This document shows, piece after piece, positions 1 through 8,508 of a stretch of 57,498 bases of DNA (positions are counted from its first letter, which is position 1; each line of letters opens with the position of its first letter). The position numbers were made by a program, and so were the translations under genes. The DNA is from Thermus sp. 2.9 (lineage in GTDB: Bacteria > Deinococcota > Deinococci > Deinococcales > Thermaceae). The DNA lies in NCBI RefSeq assembly GCF_000794385.1, contig NZ_JTJB01000047.1, positions 1-57,498 on the forward strand, given 5' to 3'. The notes under the pieces are model-generated. The model worked only from the letters and a program-made list of their open reading frames with translations. It was not told the DNA's origin and did not search any database.

Positions 1-32
1 GGGTTCAGGGCCCGGGGGCCCGGTAAAGTTCT

Positions 33-1622
33 TCAGCCCATCCTGGGACCCGCCCGGCGCACAGCCTCGTCCACCCCATCGGCGTACTTTTGAAAGTTCT
101 CTTGGAAGAGGGCGGCGAGCTTACGGGCCTGGCGGTCGTAGGCCTCCTTGTCCTCCCAGGTGGCGCGGGGGTCCAGAAGGTCCTGGGGCACCCCGGGCAC
201 CTCCAAGGGCACCTCAAAGCCAAAGACGGGGTCCTGGCGGTAGGGGACGCCCTCCAGAACCCCCTGGAGCGCCGCCCGCAAGAGGGCCCGGGTCACGGGC
301 AAGGGGAAGCGCCTTCCCACCCCGTAAGGCCCCCCGGTCCAGCCGGTGTTCACCAGGTACACCCGGGGGCCGTGGCGGGCGATCTTTTCCCCCAGCATCC
401 GGGCGTAGACCCCGGGGTGCATGGGGAGGAAGGGGGCCCCGAAGCAGGCGGAAAAGGTGGCCTTGGGCTCGGTGATGCCCCGCTCCGTGCCCGCCACCCG
501 GGCGGTGTAGCCGGAAAGGAAGTAGTACATGGCCTGCTCCGGGGACAAGCGGGCGATGGGGGGAAGCACCCCGTAGGCGTCGGCGGAGAGGAAGAAGATG
601 GCCTTGGGGTGGCCCGCCATCCCCGACTCCACCACGTTCTCCAGGTGGGCGATGGGGTAGGAAGAACGGGTGTTTTCCGTCTTGGAATCGTCGTCCCACT
701 CCACCCGGCGGCTTTCCGGGTTCACCACCACGTTTTCCAAGATGGCTTCAAACTGGTTGGACGCCTTGTAGATCAAAGGCTCGTGCTCGGGGGAAAGGCG
801 GATGACCTTGGCGTAACACCCCCCCTCAAAGTTAAACACGCCCTCCTCGCTCCAGCCGTGCTCGTCGTCCCCGATGAGGGGCCTTTCCGGATCGGTGGAA
901 AGCGTGGTCTTGCCCGTGCCGGAAAGCCCGAAGAAGACCGCCACGTCGCCCCCCTGCCCCACGTTGGCCGAGGCGTGCATGGGGAAAACCCCTTGCTTGG
1001 GCATTAGGTAGTTCATCACCGTGAAAATGCTCTTCTTAATCTCCCCGGCGTACTTGGTGCCCACGATGAGCACCAAGCGCCTTTGGAAGCTGATGCCCAC
1101 GAAGACCTCGCTCCGGGTGCCGTCCCGCTGGGGTTCGGCCAGGAAATAGGGGGCGTGGACCACGGTGAAGCCGGGCTGGAAGCGCTCCGCCTCGTCGTCT
1201 TCGGGAAAGCGGCGGGGCAGGATAAACATGTTGCGGGCGAAGAGGGCGTGCCAGGGGCTTTCCGTCACCACCCTGACCCCCAGGCGGTAGCGCCTGTCGG
1301 CTCCGGCGTAGAGGTCTTGGACATATAGGTCGCGCTCGGAAAGGTACTGGGCCACCCGCCCCAAAAGGGCCTGGAAGGCCTCCGGGGCGAAGGGCTGGTT
1401 CACCTCCCCCCACCAGATCTCCCCCTCCACCTCCGGCTCCCGCACCACGAACTTGTCCTTGGGGCTTCTCCCCGTGTAGGGAGTGGTGTCCACCACCAAG
1501 GGGCCCTTATGGGCCAGAATCCCCTCGCCTCGGCTCAAGGTGTGTTCCACCAACACCGGGGAGGCGGTGTTCCAGAAGACTTGTTTTTTGGGTTGAATGC
1601 CGATATAGCTCAGGCGGTCCAT
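33..1622 (-). CDS. pckA: phosphoenolpyruvate carboxykinase (ATP)
   Basis: Converts oxaloacetate and ATP to PEP, CO2 and ADP in the cytoplasm, the first committed step of gluconeogenesis. The 529-residue length is normal for the ATP-dependent family. The kinase P-loop GLSGTGKTT lies at residues 232-240 and the metal/ATP motif GDDEHGW at about 251-257; the substrate motif GRSPKDKF is at about 51-58. The ATG at 1622 is preceded by a good Shine-Dalgarno (GGAGGAGG). Its sequence closely resembles the T. thermophilus enzyme as I recall it. It is transcribed alone toward the left edge of the window. The 32 bases beyond the stop hold a short GC palindrome but no clear terminator. Confidence 0.97.
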   Translation of the reverse strand: MDRLSYIGIQPKKQVFWNTASPVLVEHTLSRGEGILAHKGPLVVDTTPYTGRSPKDKFVVREPEVEGEIWWGEVNQPFAPEAFQALLGRVAQYLSERDLYVQDLYAGADRRYRLGVRVVTESPWHALFARNMFILPRRFPEDDEAERFQPGFTVVHAPYFLAEPQRDGTRSEVFVGISFQRRLVLIVGTKYAGEIKKSIFTVMNYLMPKQGVFPMHASANVGQGGDVAVFFGLSGTGKTTLSTDPERPLIGDDEHGWSEEGVFNFEGGCYAKVIRLSPEHEPLIYKASNQFEAILENVVVNPESRRVEWDDDSKTENTRSSYPIAHLENVVESGMAGHPKAIFFLSADAYGVLPPIARLSPEQAMYYFLSGYTARVAGTERGITEPKATFSACFGAPFLPMHPGVYARMLGEKIARHGPRVYLVNTGWTGGPYGVGRRFPLPVTRALLRAALQGVLEGVPYRQDPVFGFEVPLEVPGVPQDLLDPRATWEDKEAYDRQARKLAALFQENFQKYADGVDEAVRRAGPRMG

Positions 1623-1674
1623 ACGGGCCTCCTCCAGGCCAGGGTATCACAAGGCACATTTCCACGTTTCCACC

Positions 1675-2928
1675 TCAACCCTCCCCCTCCAAAAAGGCCC
1701 GGGTGAGGCGCTTGCCCAGCTCCACCCCCGGCTGGTCAAAGGCGTTCACCCCCCATAGCTCCCCTAAGAAGGCGGTCTGCCACATGAGGTGTTGCAAAAG
1801 CCACCCCACGGCGTAGGGGGACACCTGGGACAGGTAAAGGGCGTAGACCCGTTGCCCCGCCTCCGCCAGGGCCTGGTAGGTGGCCTCCGCCTCGGCCTTG
1901 AGGAGGCGAAAGAGGGTTTTGCCAAAGAGGTAGCCCGCCTCCAGGAGCTCCGCCGCCGGGGGCAGGGGGAGGTCCTCCTCCGGGCTTTCGGGAATGACCA
2001 GGGTGAGGAGCTTGTCCAAGGGCCCCTCCCGGAAAAGCTGCACCTGGGCGTGCTGGTCCTGGGGTCCAAGGGCGGGCAGGGCGGTGGTGCCCACCCGGCG
2101 GCCTTCCCGGTCCACCTTGCCCAAGGACTCATCGTGGAGCTGGACGAACCAGGCGGGAAGGTGCTTGAGACGCTCGGAATACACCATGAAGACGGTCATG
2201 GGCAGGTGGCGGTGGAGGTGGTGGAGGAGGGCGGTCTTAAGGGGAAGGCTTTCCTCCAAGGGCGCCAGGGCCAGCTCATTAGCCTTCCGCGCCCCCATGA
2301 GGAGGGCGTCCAGGTCGGCCCCGGCGAAGGCGAGGGGCAAAAGGCCCACGGGGGAGAGGACGGAAAACCGCCCCCCCACCTCCTCGGGGATGGCGAAGGC
2401 CGTAAGCCCCTCCCGCTCCGCCAGGGCCCGAAGCGCTCCCCCCTTGGGGTCCGTGGTCACCACCAGGTGCCGCCGCCAGGCTTCCCCCAGGTGCGCCTTA
2501 AGCCAGTCCAGGAAGACCAGAAGCCCCGCAAGGGTCTCCGCCGTGGCCCCGGACTTGGAGATGGCGTTCACCAGGGTCTTGGCGGGGTCCAGGGTCTTCA
2601 GGAGCTTCCGGATGGGCTCGGGCTCCACGTGGTCCACGTAGTGGAAGCGCACGCCGCTTTGGTTAAAGGCGGCCTCGAGGGCCTTGGGCCCCAGGGCGCT
2701 ACCCCCGATCCCCAAGAGGACGAAGTCCTCCACCCAGGGGTTCGCCGTGCGGAAGCGGCGGATCTCCCTTAGGGTTTCCGTGTCCTCGGGGAGGTCTATC
2801 CAGCCCAGCATGGCCCCCTTCTGGCCCCGCTTGGCCAGAAGGCGCTCCCGGGCCTCTTGGAGGAGGGGGAGGTTCGCCCTTAGGTCCTCGGCGAACCCGG
2901 GGAGGAAACGGGTGTCCAGGCGCAGCAT
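1675..2928 (-). CDS. pgi: glucose-6-phosphate isomerase
   Basis: Interconverts glucose-6-phosphate and fructose-6-phosphate in the cytoplasm. At 417 residues it is the short form typical of Thermus and other deep-branching bacteria. Visible signatures are the sugar-phosphate-binding GIGGSALGPKAL (about 73-84), the SKSGATAETL loop (about 124-133) and VGGRFSVLSPVGLLPL. The ATG at 2928 lies 6 bases after a TAGGAT hexamer (2935-2940), so a leaderless mRNA is likely. It is divergent from the GNAT/acyl-CoA synthetase gene, with only 37 bases between the two starts. It ends 53 bp before the pckA start codon on the same strand, so co-transcription is possible although pckA has its own ribosome-binding site. 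Confidence 0.96.
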   Translation of the reverse strand: MLRLDTRFLPGFAEDLRANLPLLQEARERLLAKRGQKGAMLGWIDLPEDTETLREIRRFRTANPWVEDFVLLGIGGSALGPKALEAAFNQSGVRFHYVDHVEPEPIRKLLKTLDPAKTLVNAISKSGATAETLAGLLVFLDWLKAHLGEAWRRHLVVTTDPKGGALRALAEREGLTAFAIPEEVGGRFSVLSPVGLLPLAFAGADLDALLMGARKANELALAPLEESLPLKTALLHHLHRHLPMTVFMVYSERLKHLPAWFVQLHDESLGKVDREGRRVGTTALPALGPQDQHAQVQLFREGPLDKLLTLVIPESPEEDLPLPPAAELLEAGYLFGKTLFRLLKAEAEATYQALAEAGQRVYALYLSQVSPYAVGWLLQHLMWQTAFLGELWGVNAFDQPGVELGKRLTRAFLEGEG

Positions 2929-2965
2929 GGCCCCATCCTACCCCCAGCCGGGGTAGGCTAAGGGC
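2929..2965. promoter_or_regulatory. compact divergent promoter between pgi and the GNAT/acyl-CoA synthetase gene
   Basis: The whole divergent spacer is 37 bp. On the minus strand TAGGAT (2935-2940) lies 6 bases from the pgi ATG. On the plus strand TAGGCT (2954-2959) lies 6 bases from the ATG at 2966. Both fit -10 elements of leaderless transcripts. No convincing -35 is seen for either, so the call rests on the -10 and its spacing. Confidence 0.5.
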
Positions 2966-5209
2966 ATGGGCTACGTGCCCCCGCCCACGCCCCAGCACGG
3001 CCTCGAGGAGGGCCCCGTCCTCCTCAAGGACGGGCGCGCCGCCCTCCTGCGCCGGGCCACCCCGAAGGATCTTCCCCTCTTCGTGGACTTCCTGAGGCGG
3101 CTTTCCCCCGAGTCCTTGCGCATGCGCTTCTTCTCGCCCATCTCCCCGGAGAAGGCGGCGGAGCTCCTCCTTTCCGCCAAGCCCGAGGAGGAGAAGGTGA
3201 CCCTCATCGTCCTCGCCGGCGACCCCCCCAGGATCGTGGCCACGGGGGAGTACGTGCGGGTCAAGGGGGAGGACACCGCCGAGGTGGCCTTCCTGGTGGA
3301 CGACGCCCACCAGGGCAAAGGCCTCGGCACCCTCCTTTTGGAGCGCCTGGCCCTCCTCGCCGCCAAGCGGGGGGTGCGGCGCTTCCAGGCCTTCACCCTG
3401 GCGGAAAACCGCCAGATGCTCAACGTCTTCATGGAAAGCGGCTTCCAGGTGCGGGCCCACCGGGAGGGGGGGGAGGTGGAGGTGGAGCTGGACATCCTCC
3501 TGGAGGAGAGAACAGCGGAGCGGTTTGAGTGGCGGGAAAAGGTTTCCACCATCGCCAGCCTCCACCCCTTCTTCTTCCCCCGGGGGGTGGCGGTGGTGGG
3601 GGCGAGCCGGGACCCGGAAAGCATCGGCTACCGGGTTCTGGAAAACCTCATCTTCGGCCGCTTCCAGGGGCCCGTCTACCCGGTGAACGAGGCCATTGGC
3701 CGGGAGGGTGGCACCGTGGGCCCCCTCCTCGCCTACCCCAGCGTGGAGAGCATCCCGGGTCCCGTGGACCTGGCGGTGATCGCCGTGCCCAAGGAGCGCG
3801 TCCCTGGCGCCCTGGAGGCCTGCGGCCGCCGGGGGGTTAGGGGCGCCATCGTCCTCACCACGGGCTTCGCCCCGGAAGAGGCCAAGGCCCTGGCGGATAA
3901 GGCCCGCCGCTACGGCATGCGCCTTTTGGGGCCCGGGTCCTTGGGCCTGGTGCACACCCACCCCGAGGTGCGCCTGGCGGCGGCCTTGGCCCCTTTGCCC
4001 AAGGCTGGGCCCCTGGCCCTCTCCAGCCAGTCGGGCACCCTGGGCCGGGCGGTGATGGCCTACGCCGAGGGTATGGGTCTCGGCATCGCCTCCTTCGCCT
4101 CCTTGGGGGCCAAGGCGGATATCTCCTCCAACGACCTCTTGCAGTTCTGGGAGGAGGACGAGCGCACCCGGGTCATCCTCCTCTACCTGGAAAGCTTCGG
4201 CAACCCCAGGCGCTTCTCCCGCCTGGCGCGCAGGATCGGCAAGAAGAAGCCCATCCTGGCCGTCCACCCCTCCCGCGACCCCTTGGTGCGGGCCCTCTTC
4301 GCCCAGGCGGGGGTGATCCGGGCCAACGACCTGGAGGAGGCCTTTGACGTGGCCGCCCTCCTCTCCCTGGGCCGCCTGCCCGAAAACCCTCGGGTCCGCC
4401 TCATCTCCAACGCCTCCGGCCCTTCCAACCTGGCCCTGGAAGCCCTTCGGGAAGGGGGGCTTCAGGTGGAGCACGTGGACCTGGGCTCCACCGCCAAGGC
4501 GGAGGACTTCGCCCAGGCCCTTGAGGAGGCCCTAGCGAGCGAGGCAGGGAGCGTCTTTCTCCTCTTCGTCCCCATGGGCTTCGCCTCCGAGGAGGAGTTC
4601 TTGCGCCTGGTGGAAAGCGCCTCGGGGGAGAAGCTCCTCCTCGCCTGCGTCATGGGGGCGCCGGGGGTGCGGGCCCGGGTGTTGGGCCGGGCGGCCCTCT
4701 ACCGCTTCCCCGAGTCGGCGGCCATCGCCTTGGCCCGGGCCTGGGCCTACCGGTGCTGGCGAGAAGAACCCCTTTTCTTCCCCGACTTTCCGGACCTCCG
4801 CCTGGAGGAGGCGAGGCGGCTTCTGGAGGGCAAAAAGCGCTTAAGCCGCGAGGAGGCGGAGGCCCTCCTAAAGGCCTTTGGCCTCCCCTTGGGGAAGGCG
4901 GGGGGCCTCACCCTCCGCCTCGAGGCCGAGCCCCACCCCCTCTTCGGCCCCGTGCTCTCCCTCCTCCTGCCCACCCCCCTGGGGGACCAGGCCCTGGGCC
5001 AGCGCCTTTCGCCCCTCACGGAAAAGGACGCCCGGGAGCTCCTAAAGCCCCTGGAGGGCCTCGAGGACCCCGCCCCTTACCAGGAGATCCTCCTCCGCCT
5101 CTCCCGCCTCCTGGAGGAGTTCCCTCAGGTGGAAAGCGTCCAGTTGGAACTCCAAGGGCCCAAGGTGGCCCGGTTTGAGGTGCGCCTTGCGGATCCAAAG
5201 CCCCGCTAA
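2966..5209 (+). CDS. GNAT acetyltransferase fused to an NDP-forming acyl-CoA synthetase-like protein (Pat/ACD type)
   Basis: A 747-residue cytoplasmic protein. Residues about 15-175 are a GNAT domain with the acetyl-CoA loop QGKGLGTLLLERL near 113. From about 200 comes a CoA-binding Rossmann domain (FFFPRGVAVVGASRDPESIGYR), then a succinyl-CoA-synthetase flavodoxin-like part (LALSSQSGTLGRAV). The C terminus is short and poorly matches a full ATP-grasp domain. This combination is that of Pat-type protein lysine acetyltransferases, which often acetylate acyl-CoA synthetases in response to CoA or cAMP. In the enteric Pat the GNAT domain is C-terminal; here it is N-terminal. Whether the synthetase half is catalytic or only a sensor cannot be told from sequence. 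The start is set by the likely leaderless promoter TAGGCT-N6-ATG. Confidence 0.82.
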   Translation: MGYVPPPTPQHGLEEGPVLLKDGRAALLRRATPKDLPLFVDFLRRLSPESLRMRFFSPISPEKAAELLLSAKPEEEKVTLIVLAGDPPRIVATGEYVRVKGEDTAEVAFLVDDAHQGKGLGTLLLERLALLAAKRGVRRFQAFTLAENRQMLNVFMESGFQVRAHREGGEVEVELDILLEERTAERFEWREKVSTIASLHPFFFPRGVAVVGASRDPESIGYRVLENLIFGRFQGPVYPVNEAIGREGGTVGPLLAYPSVESIPGPVDLAVIAVPKERVPGALEACGRRGVRGAIVLTTGFAPEEAKALADKARRYGMRLLGPGSLGLVHTHPEVRLAAALAPLPKAGPLALSSQSGTLGRAVMAYAEGMGLGIASFASLGAKADISSNDLLQFWEEDERTRVILLYLESFGNPRRFSRLARRIGKKKPILAVHPSRDPLVRALFAQAGVIRANDLEEAFDVAALLSLGRLPENPRVRLISNASGPSNLALEALREGGLQVEHVDLGSTAKAEDFAQALEEALASEAGSVFLLFVPMGFASEEEFLRLVESASGEKLLLACVMGAPGVRARVLGRAALYRFPESAAIALARAWAYRCWREEPLFFPDFPDLRLEEARRLLEGKKRLSREEAEALLKAFGLPLGKAGGLTLRLEAEPHPLFGPVLSLLLPTPLGDQALGQRLSPLTEKDARELLKPLEGLEDPAPYQEILLRLSRLLEEFPQVESVQLELQGPKVARFEVRLADPKPR

Positions 5210-5966
5210 CCCCAAGGTGAAGGCCCTCGCCGCCCTAAAGGAGCGCAAGGAGCGGGAAAGGACGGGGCTTTTCCTGGTGGAGGGGAGGCGGGAGGTGGAA
5301 AGGGCCTTGGGTGCGGGCCTCGCCCTGGAAACCTTAGTCCTGGGACCCAGGGCGCTTCCCGAAGACCGCCTCTTGGCGGGAAGCGCCCCGGTCCTGGAGC
5401 TTTCCCAAGAGGCCCTGGAGCGGGTTTCCGCCCGGGAAAACCCCGCCCAGGTCCTGGGGGTCTTCCGCATCCCCCAAAGGCGCCTGCAGGGGGTGCGCCT
5501 TCCCCCAAACCCCCTGGTCCTGGCGGTGGTGGGCCTGGAAAAGCCGGGCAACCTGGGGGCCATCCTGCGGGCGGCGGACGGGGCCGGGGCGGACCTCGTT
5601 TTGGTGGCGGAAGGGGTGGACCTCTTTAGCCCCCAGGTCATCCGCAACTCCACGGGGGCGGTCTTCGCCCTTCCGGTTTTCCCCGTGGCGGAGAAGGAGG
5701 CCTTGGCCTTCCTCAAGGCCCAGGAGCTTCGCCTGGTGGCCGCCACCCCGGAAGGGGAAAAGCTTTACTGGGAGGAGGACTACCAAAAGGGGGTGGCCTT
5801 CCTCCTAGGGGCGGAGGACGAGGGCCTGCCCCGGGCCTGGAAGGAGGCGGCCCAGGCCCGGGTGCGCATCCCCATGCGGGGGGTGGCGGACAGCCTAAAC
5901 GTGAGCGTCTCCGCCGCCCTCCTCCTCTACGAGGCGGTACGCCAAAGGTCCGTGGGGCTTTTGTAA
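5187..5966 (+). CDS. SpoU/TrmH-family RNA 2'-O-methyltransferase
   Basis: A 259-residue SPOUT-class, SAM-dependent rRNA/tRNA ribose methyltransferase. The N terminus (SPANPKVKALAALKERKERERTGLFLVEG) is the substrate-binding domain of TrmH-like enzymes. The catalytic half carries the family motifs VVGLEKPGNLGAILRAADGAG, the Asn-containing VIRNSTGAVF and LGAEDEGLP, followed by VADSLNVSVSAALLLYE at the trefoil knot. I chose TTG at 5187 because GAGGTG (about 5176-5181) is correctly spaced and the protein then begins exactly at the family start. It overlaps the previous gene by 23 bp, which suggests translational coupling. The target nucleotide cannot be assigned. Confidence 0.88.
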   Translation: MRIQSPANPKVKALAALKERKERERTGLFLVEGRREVERALGAGLALETLVLGPRALPEDRLLAGSAPVLELSQEALERVSARENPAQVLGVFRIPQRRLQGVRLPPNPLVLAVVGLEKPGNLGAILRAADGAGADLVLVAEGVDLFSPQVIRNSTGAVFALPVFPVAEKEALAFLKAQELRLVAATPEGEKLYWEEDYQKGVAFLLGAEDEGLPRAWKEAAQARVRIPMRGVADSLNVSVSAALLLYEAVRQRSVGLL

Positions 5967-6112
5967 ACCTGGATACGTTCCTCTCCCTAAACATTAAGTA
6001 AACTTTCTAAAGTCCGCTTCGTGTCCACGACACAATATTACCTCCCAGGGGGGAGGGTTGACAACTTAAGTAGTAGTGTTCTACGTTTAGGGATAAAAGG
6101 AGGTGAAGGCAG
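5967..6112. other. AT-rich intergenic island with an inverted repeat
   Basis: This spacer has a base composition unlike the rest of the window, with several A/T-rich stretches. It contains a perfect 9-bp inverted repeat, TCCCTAAAC at 5984-5992 and GTTTAGGGA at 6085-6093, about 92 bp apart. A GTGTC/GACAC dyad lies near 6020-6035 and a CCTCCC/GGGAGG hairpin near 6041-6056. No gene is seen here. The island leads into the orphan small gene at 6113. Confidence 0.45.
6058..6106 (+). promoter_or_regulatory. promoter and ribosome-binding site of the 66-residue orphan gene
   Basis: A perfect TTGACA lies at 6058-6063. A weaker -10 candidate, TACGTT at 6082-6087, follows with an 18-bp spacer. A near-perfect Shine-Dalgarno, AAGGAGGTGA, lies at 6097-6106, seven bases before the GTG at 6113. 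These signals argue that the small frame is really expressed. Confidence 0.5.
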
Positions 6113-6313
6113 GTGAGGATTAGGGACTTCTTGGCTTTGGCGAAGCGGAACCCCGGATTGGCAGTAGGGGTATTTGTGAGGCTACCGATGAAATATCGGA
6201 GTGTTCTGCTGCTAGCGGTAGTTGTAGGGGGAGGGATGGTTCTAGCTTTCCATGGCCTTTCGCCTAATGGTTGTGCTCTGGATGTGAAGGATTGTCCATA
6301 CATGCCGATGTAA
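6113..6313 (+). CDS. orphan 66-residue single-pass membrane peptide
   Basis: I do not recognise a family. The peptide has a basic N-terminal part (residues 1-29, with MRIRDFLALAKRN), one hydrophobic helix at about 31-47 (VLLLAVVVGGGMVLAF) and a short tail with two cysteines (NGCALDVKDCPYMPM). Codon choice is strikingly unlike the neighbours: many codons end in A or T (GTA, CTA, GTT, TAT, AGT), whereas the rest of the window is dominated by G/C-ending codons. That suggests recent transfer or a young gene. A consensus-strength ribosome-binding site and a TTGACA box precede it. It sits 27 bp upstream of the DUF4129-MoxR-DUF58 operon. A small secreted peptide, toxin-like peptide or membrane modulator are all possible; none is demonstrated. 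Confidence 0.6.
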   Translation: MRIRDFLALAKRNPGLAVGVFVRLPMKYRSVLLLAVVVGGGMVLAFHGLSPNGCALDVKDCPYMPM

Positions 6314-6340
6314 GGCTATAAGGCTGCCAGGAGAGCCGCC

Positions 6341-7624
6341 ATGGGCCCCATTCTCGCCGCCTTAATCCTCCTTCTCGCCGCGCCTCCCTTTGGGACCTCC
6401 CTGGCCCTTGGGGTTGGCCTTCTCCTGTTAGCCCAAAGGTTTTCTCCTACCGGCTTCCTGGGGTGGGCCTTCCTCCCGGGGCTCCTCCAGGCCTTCGGCA
6501 AGCCCCTCGCCTCCTGGCTTTCTGAGTGGGCCTGGGTCTCCTTCTTCCTCCTCCTCTATGGGCTTTTCCTCGCCGCCCAGGGCCGTCCTTGGGCAAGCTT
6601 CTTCCTCCTACCCCCCGCCCTTTTCTTGGGCCCTGGCGGGCTCTTCCTTCTGGGGGTCTTGCACGGGGTTAGCCTTTTGGAAGGCGCCCGGGCCCAGGCC
6701 CAAGCCCGGGGAGAGGCCTTCCAAGCCCCTCCCCATGCCCTGGCCATCCCCTTTCTTCTGGGCCTTTCCCTGGGAGGGCTCGCCTCTTTCACCTTGCCCC
6801 ACCTTCCCCTCCCCTCCTTGCCCGAGGTGCGCTTCCCTACCCCAAGCGGGGTGCATGGACCCCCGGAGGGAGGGGTGGTCTATGGGGCCCCGGAAGGGGG
6901 GCTTCCCCTTTGGGCCCTTTGGCTGAACCGCCTCCTCCCCCACGCCCATTCCTTGGCCCTCCTTCTCCTCCTCTTCGCCCTCGTGCCCCTTTTGGGGCGG
7001 GGGGAAAGGCTCCCCTACCGGGGGGTCCACCTCCTTCCCCTTCTCCTCGCCCTCCTGGCCGGGGGCCTCTTCCTCCTCTTCCTGGGCACCTTGGGGGGCG
7101 GGGAACGTGGCCCCGCCCAAGCCACCTTCTCGGGGTCCTCCCCCCTCTTGGAGCCATCCCCCACCACCTCAATCCCGGGCCCTCGGCGCATGGCGGAGGC
7201 GGGCTTGGCCCTGGCCGGGCTTTCCGCCCTCCTCACCCTGGCCCTCCTCCTGGCCCTGGCGCTTTTCCTCTGGCGGGGCCGCTTTCTGGCCGGGGCAAAA
7301 GGGGAAGCCACCCCAAGCCCCTGGCGCCCCCGGGCCCTCCGGCGAACCTTACCCCAAGACCGGGTGCGCCGGGCTTACCTCCACGCCCTTAAGGCCCTGG
7401 GCCAGGCGGGCTTTCCCCGCCTACCCCCCGAGGGGCCTTTGGAGTACGCAAGGCGGGTCCGTGGGCTTTTCCCTAGGGTGGAAGCCCCCTTGGAGGGCCT
7501 CACCCGGCTCTACCTACCCGTGCGCTATGGGGAGGGTCTGGGGGAGGAAAGCGCACAGGAGGCAGAAGCCTACCTGGCGGATATCCTGAGGCTATGCTCC
7601 TCCAACGGGTCCAAGAAGCCCTAG
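6341..7624 (+). CDS. polytopic membrane protein with C-terminal DUF4129 domain
   Basis: 427 residues with roughly eight hydrophobic segments (the first at about 4-40), a Pro/Gly-rich external stretch (about 160-185) and a last helix near 290-310. The soluble C terminus (about 330-425: DRVRRAYLHALKALGQAGFPRLPPEGPLEYARRV...LTRLYLPVRYGE) matches DUF4129, the domain normally found at the end of TgpA-type transglutaminase membrane proteins. No transglutaminase Cys-His-Asp core is seen. It heads an operon with a MoxR ATPase and a DUF58 protein, a common trio linked to assembly or maintenance of cell-envelope or secreted complexes. An AGGAGAG ribosome-binding site supports the ATG at 6341. Confidence 0.75.
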   Translation: MGPILAALILLLAAPPFGTSLALGVGLLLLAQRFSPTGFLGWAFLPGLLQAFGKPLASWLSEWAWVSFFLLLYGLFLAAQGRPWASFFLLPPALFLGPGGLFLLGVLHGVSLLEGARAQAQARGEAFQAPPHALAIPFLLGLSLGGLASFTLPHLPLPSLPEVRFPTPSGVHGPPEGGVVYGAPEGGLPLWALWLNRLLPHAHSLALLLLLFALVPLLGRGERLPYRGVHLLPLLLALLAGGLFLLFLGTLGGGERGPAQATFSGSSPLLEPSPTTSIPGPRRMAEAGLALAGLSALLTLALLLALALFLWRGRFLAGAKGEATPSPWRPRALRRTLPQDRVRRAYLHALKALGQAGFPRLPPEGPLEYARRVRGLFPRVEAPLEGLTRLYLPVRYGEGLGEESAQEAEAYLADILRLCSSNGSKKP

Positions 7625-8508
7625 CGGACCGGGTCTTCCTCCAGGAGGAGACCCTCAAGCTTTCCCTGGCCACCTTTCTGGCCGGGGGGCACCTCCTATT
7701 GGAGGACGTTCCGGGCACGGGCAAGACCACCTTCGCCAAGGCCTTGGCCCGGGTTCTGGGCCTCTCCTTTAGCCGCATCCAGATGACCCCCGACCTCTTG
7801 CCCCAGGACCTCACCGGGGTCTACCTGTACCGGGAGGGAAGCCTCCTCTGGGAGAAAGGCCCCCTCTTCGCCCAGGTCCTCCTGGTGGACGAGCTCAACC
7901 GGGCCACGCCCCGCACTCAGTCGGCCCTCCTCGAGGCCATGGGGGAGGGACAGGTAACCTTGGAAGGCCGAACCCACCCCCTCCCGCAACCCTTCTTCGT
8001 CCTGGCCACGCAAAACCCGGTGGAGGAGGAGGGCACCTACCCCCTGCCCGTGGCCCAACGGGACCGCTTCGCCGCCCGGCTCTCCCTGGGTCTTCCCGAC
8101 GAGAAGGCCCTCCTTCAAGCCCTGCGGGAAAAAGACCCCTTGGAAGGCCTGGCGTCCGTGGCCCAGGCGGAGGAGCTTTTGGCCCTGAGGAAGGCGGTGC
8201 GGCGGGTGCGGGTGGCGGAGGCCCTTTTGGACTACCTCCTGGCCCTGGCCGGTTGGCTGCGGGGACGGGAGGAGGTGCGCCTTGGCCCCTCGCCCCGGGC
8301 GCTTCTCCAGGTGGAGCGCTTGGCTCAGGCCCTAGCCTTCCTGGAAGGCCGCCCCTTTGCGGTTCCCGAGGACCTCAAGCGGGCCTTCGCCGCCGCCATC
8401 CCCCACCGCCTTCTCCTAAGGCTGGAGGCGGAGCTTTCCGGGATCGCCCCCGAAGGCCTGGTGGCGGAGGCCCTGCGGGCGGTTCCTGCACCCGTGGAGC
8501 GCGCATGA
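7594..8508 (+). CDS. MoxR-family AAA+ ATPase
   Basis: 304 residues, the usual MoxR length. The Walker A is EDVPGTGKTTFAKAL (about 38-52), the Walker B is VLLVDELNRATPRTQSALLEAM (about 95-116), and the sensor 1 region is FVLATQNPVEEEGTYPLPVAQRDRF. MoxR ATPases act as chaperones that insert cofactors or assemble complexes, usually with a DUF58/VWA partner, which is encoded next. The ATG at 7594 lies 31 bp inside the upstream DUF4129 gene, and the stop overlaps the DUF58 start as ATGA, so the three genes are translationally coupled. Confidence 0.92.
   Translation: MLLQRVQEALADRVFLQEETLKLSLATFLAGGHLLLEDVPGTGKTTFAKALARVLGLSFSRIQMTPDLLPQDLTGVYLYREGSLLWEKGPLFAQVLLVDELNRATPRTQSALLEAMGEGQVTLEGRTHPLPQPFFVLATQNPVEEEGTYPLPVAQRDRFAARLSLGLPDEKALLQALREKDPLEGLASVAQAEELLALRKAVRRVRVAEALLDYLLALAGWLRGREEVRLGPSPRALLQVERLAQALAFLEGRPFAVPEDLKRAFAAAIPHRLLLRLEAELSGIAPEGLVAEALRAVPAPVERA

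Noticed and set aside
1-32. Terminator for pckA
   Set aside because: A GC palindrome is present, but on the minus strand no T-tract follows it within the window, so I did not list it.
1657-1675. Sequence TTTCCACGTTTCC near the pckA start as a possible parS site
   Set aside because: The two halves are direct rather than inverted, so no dyad symmetry exists.
2699-4474. Open frame of 591 codons antisense to pgi and the GNAT/acyl-CoA synthetase gene
   Set aside because: It is a GC-bias shadow: Pro/Gly/Arg/Ala-rich, no recognisable motif, no ribosome-binding site, and opposite a well-supported enzyme.
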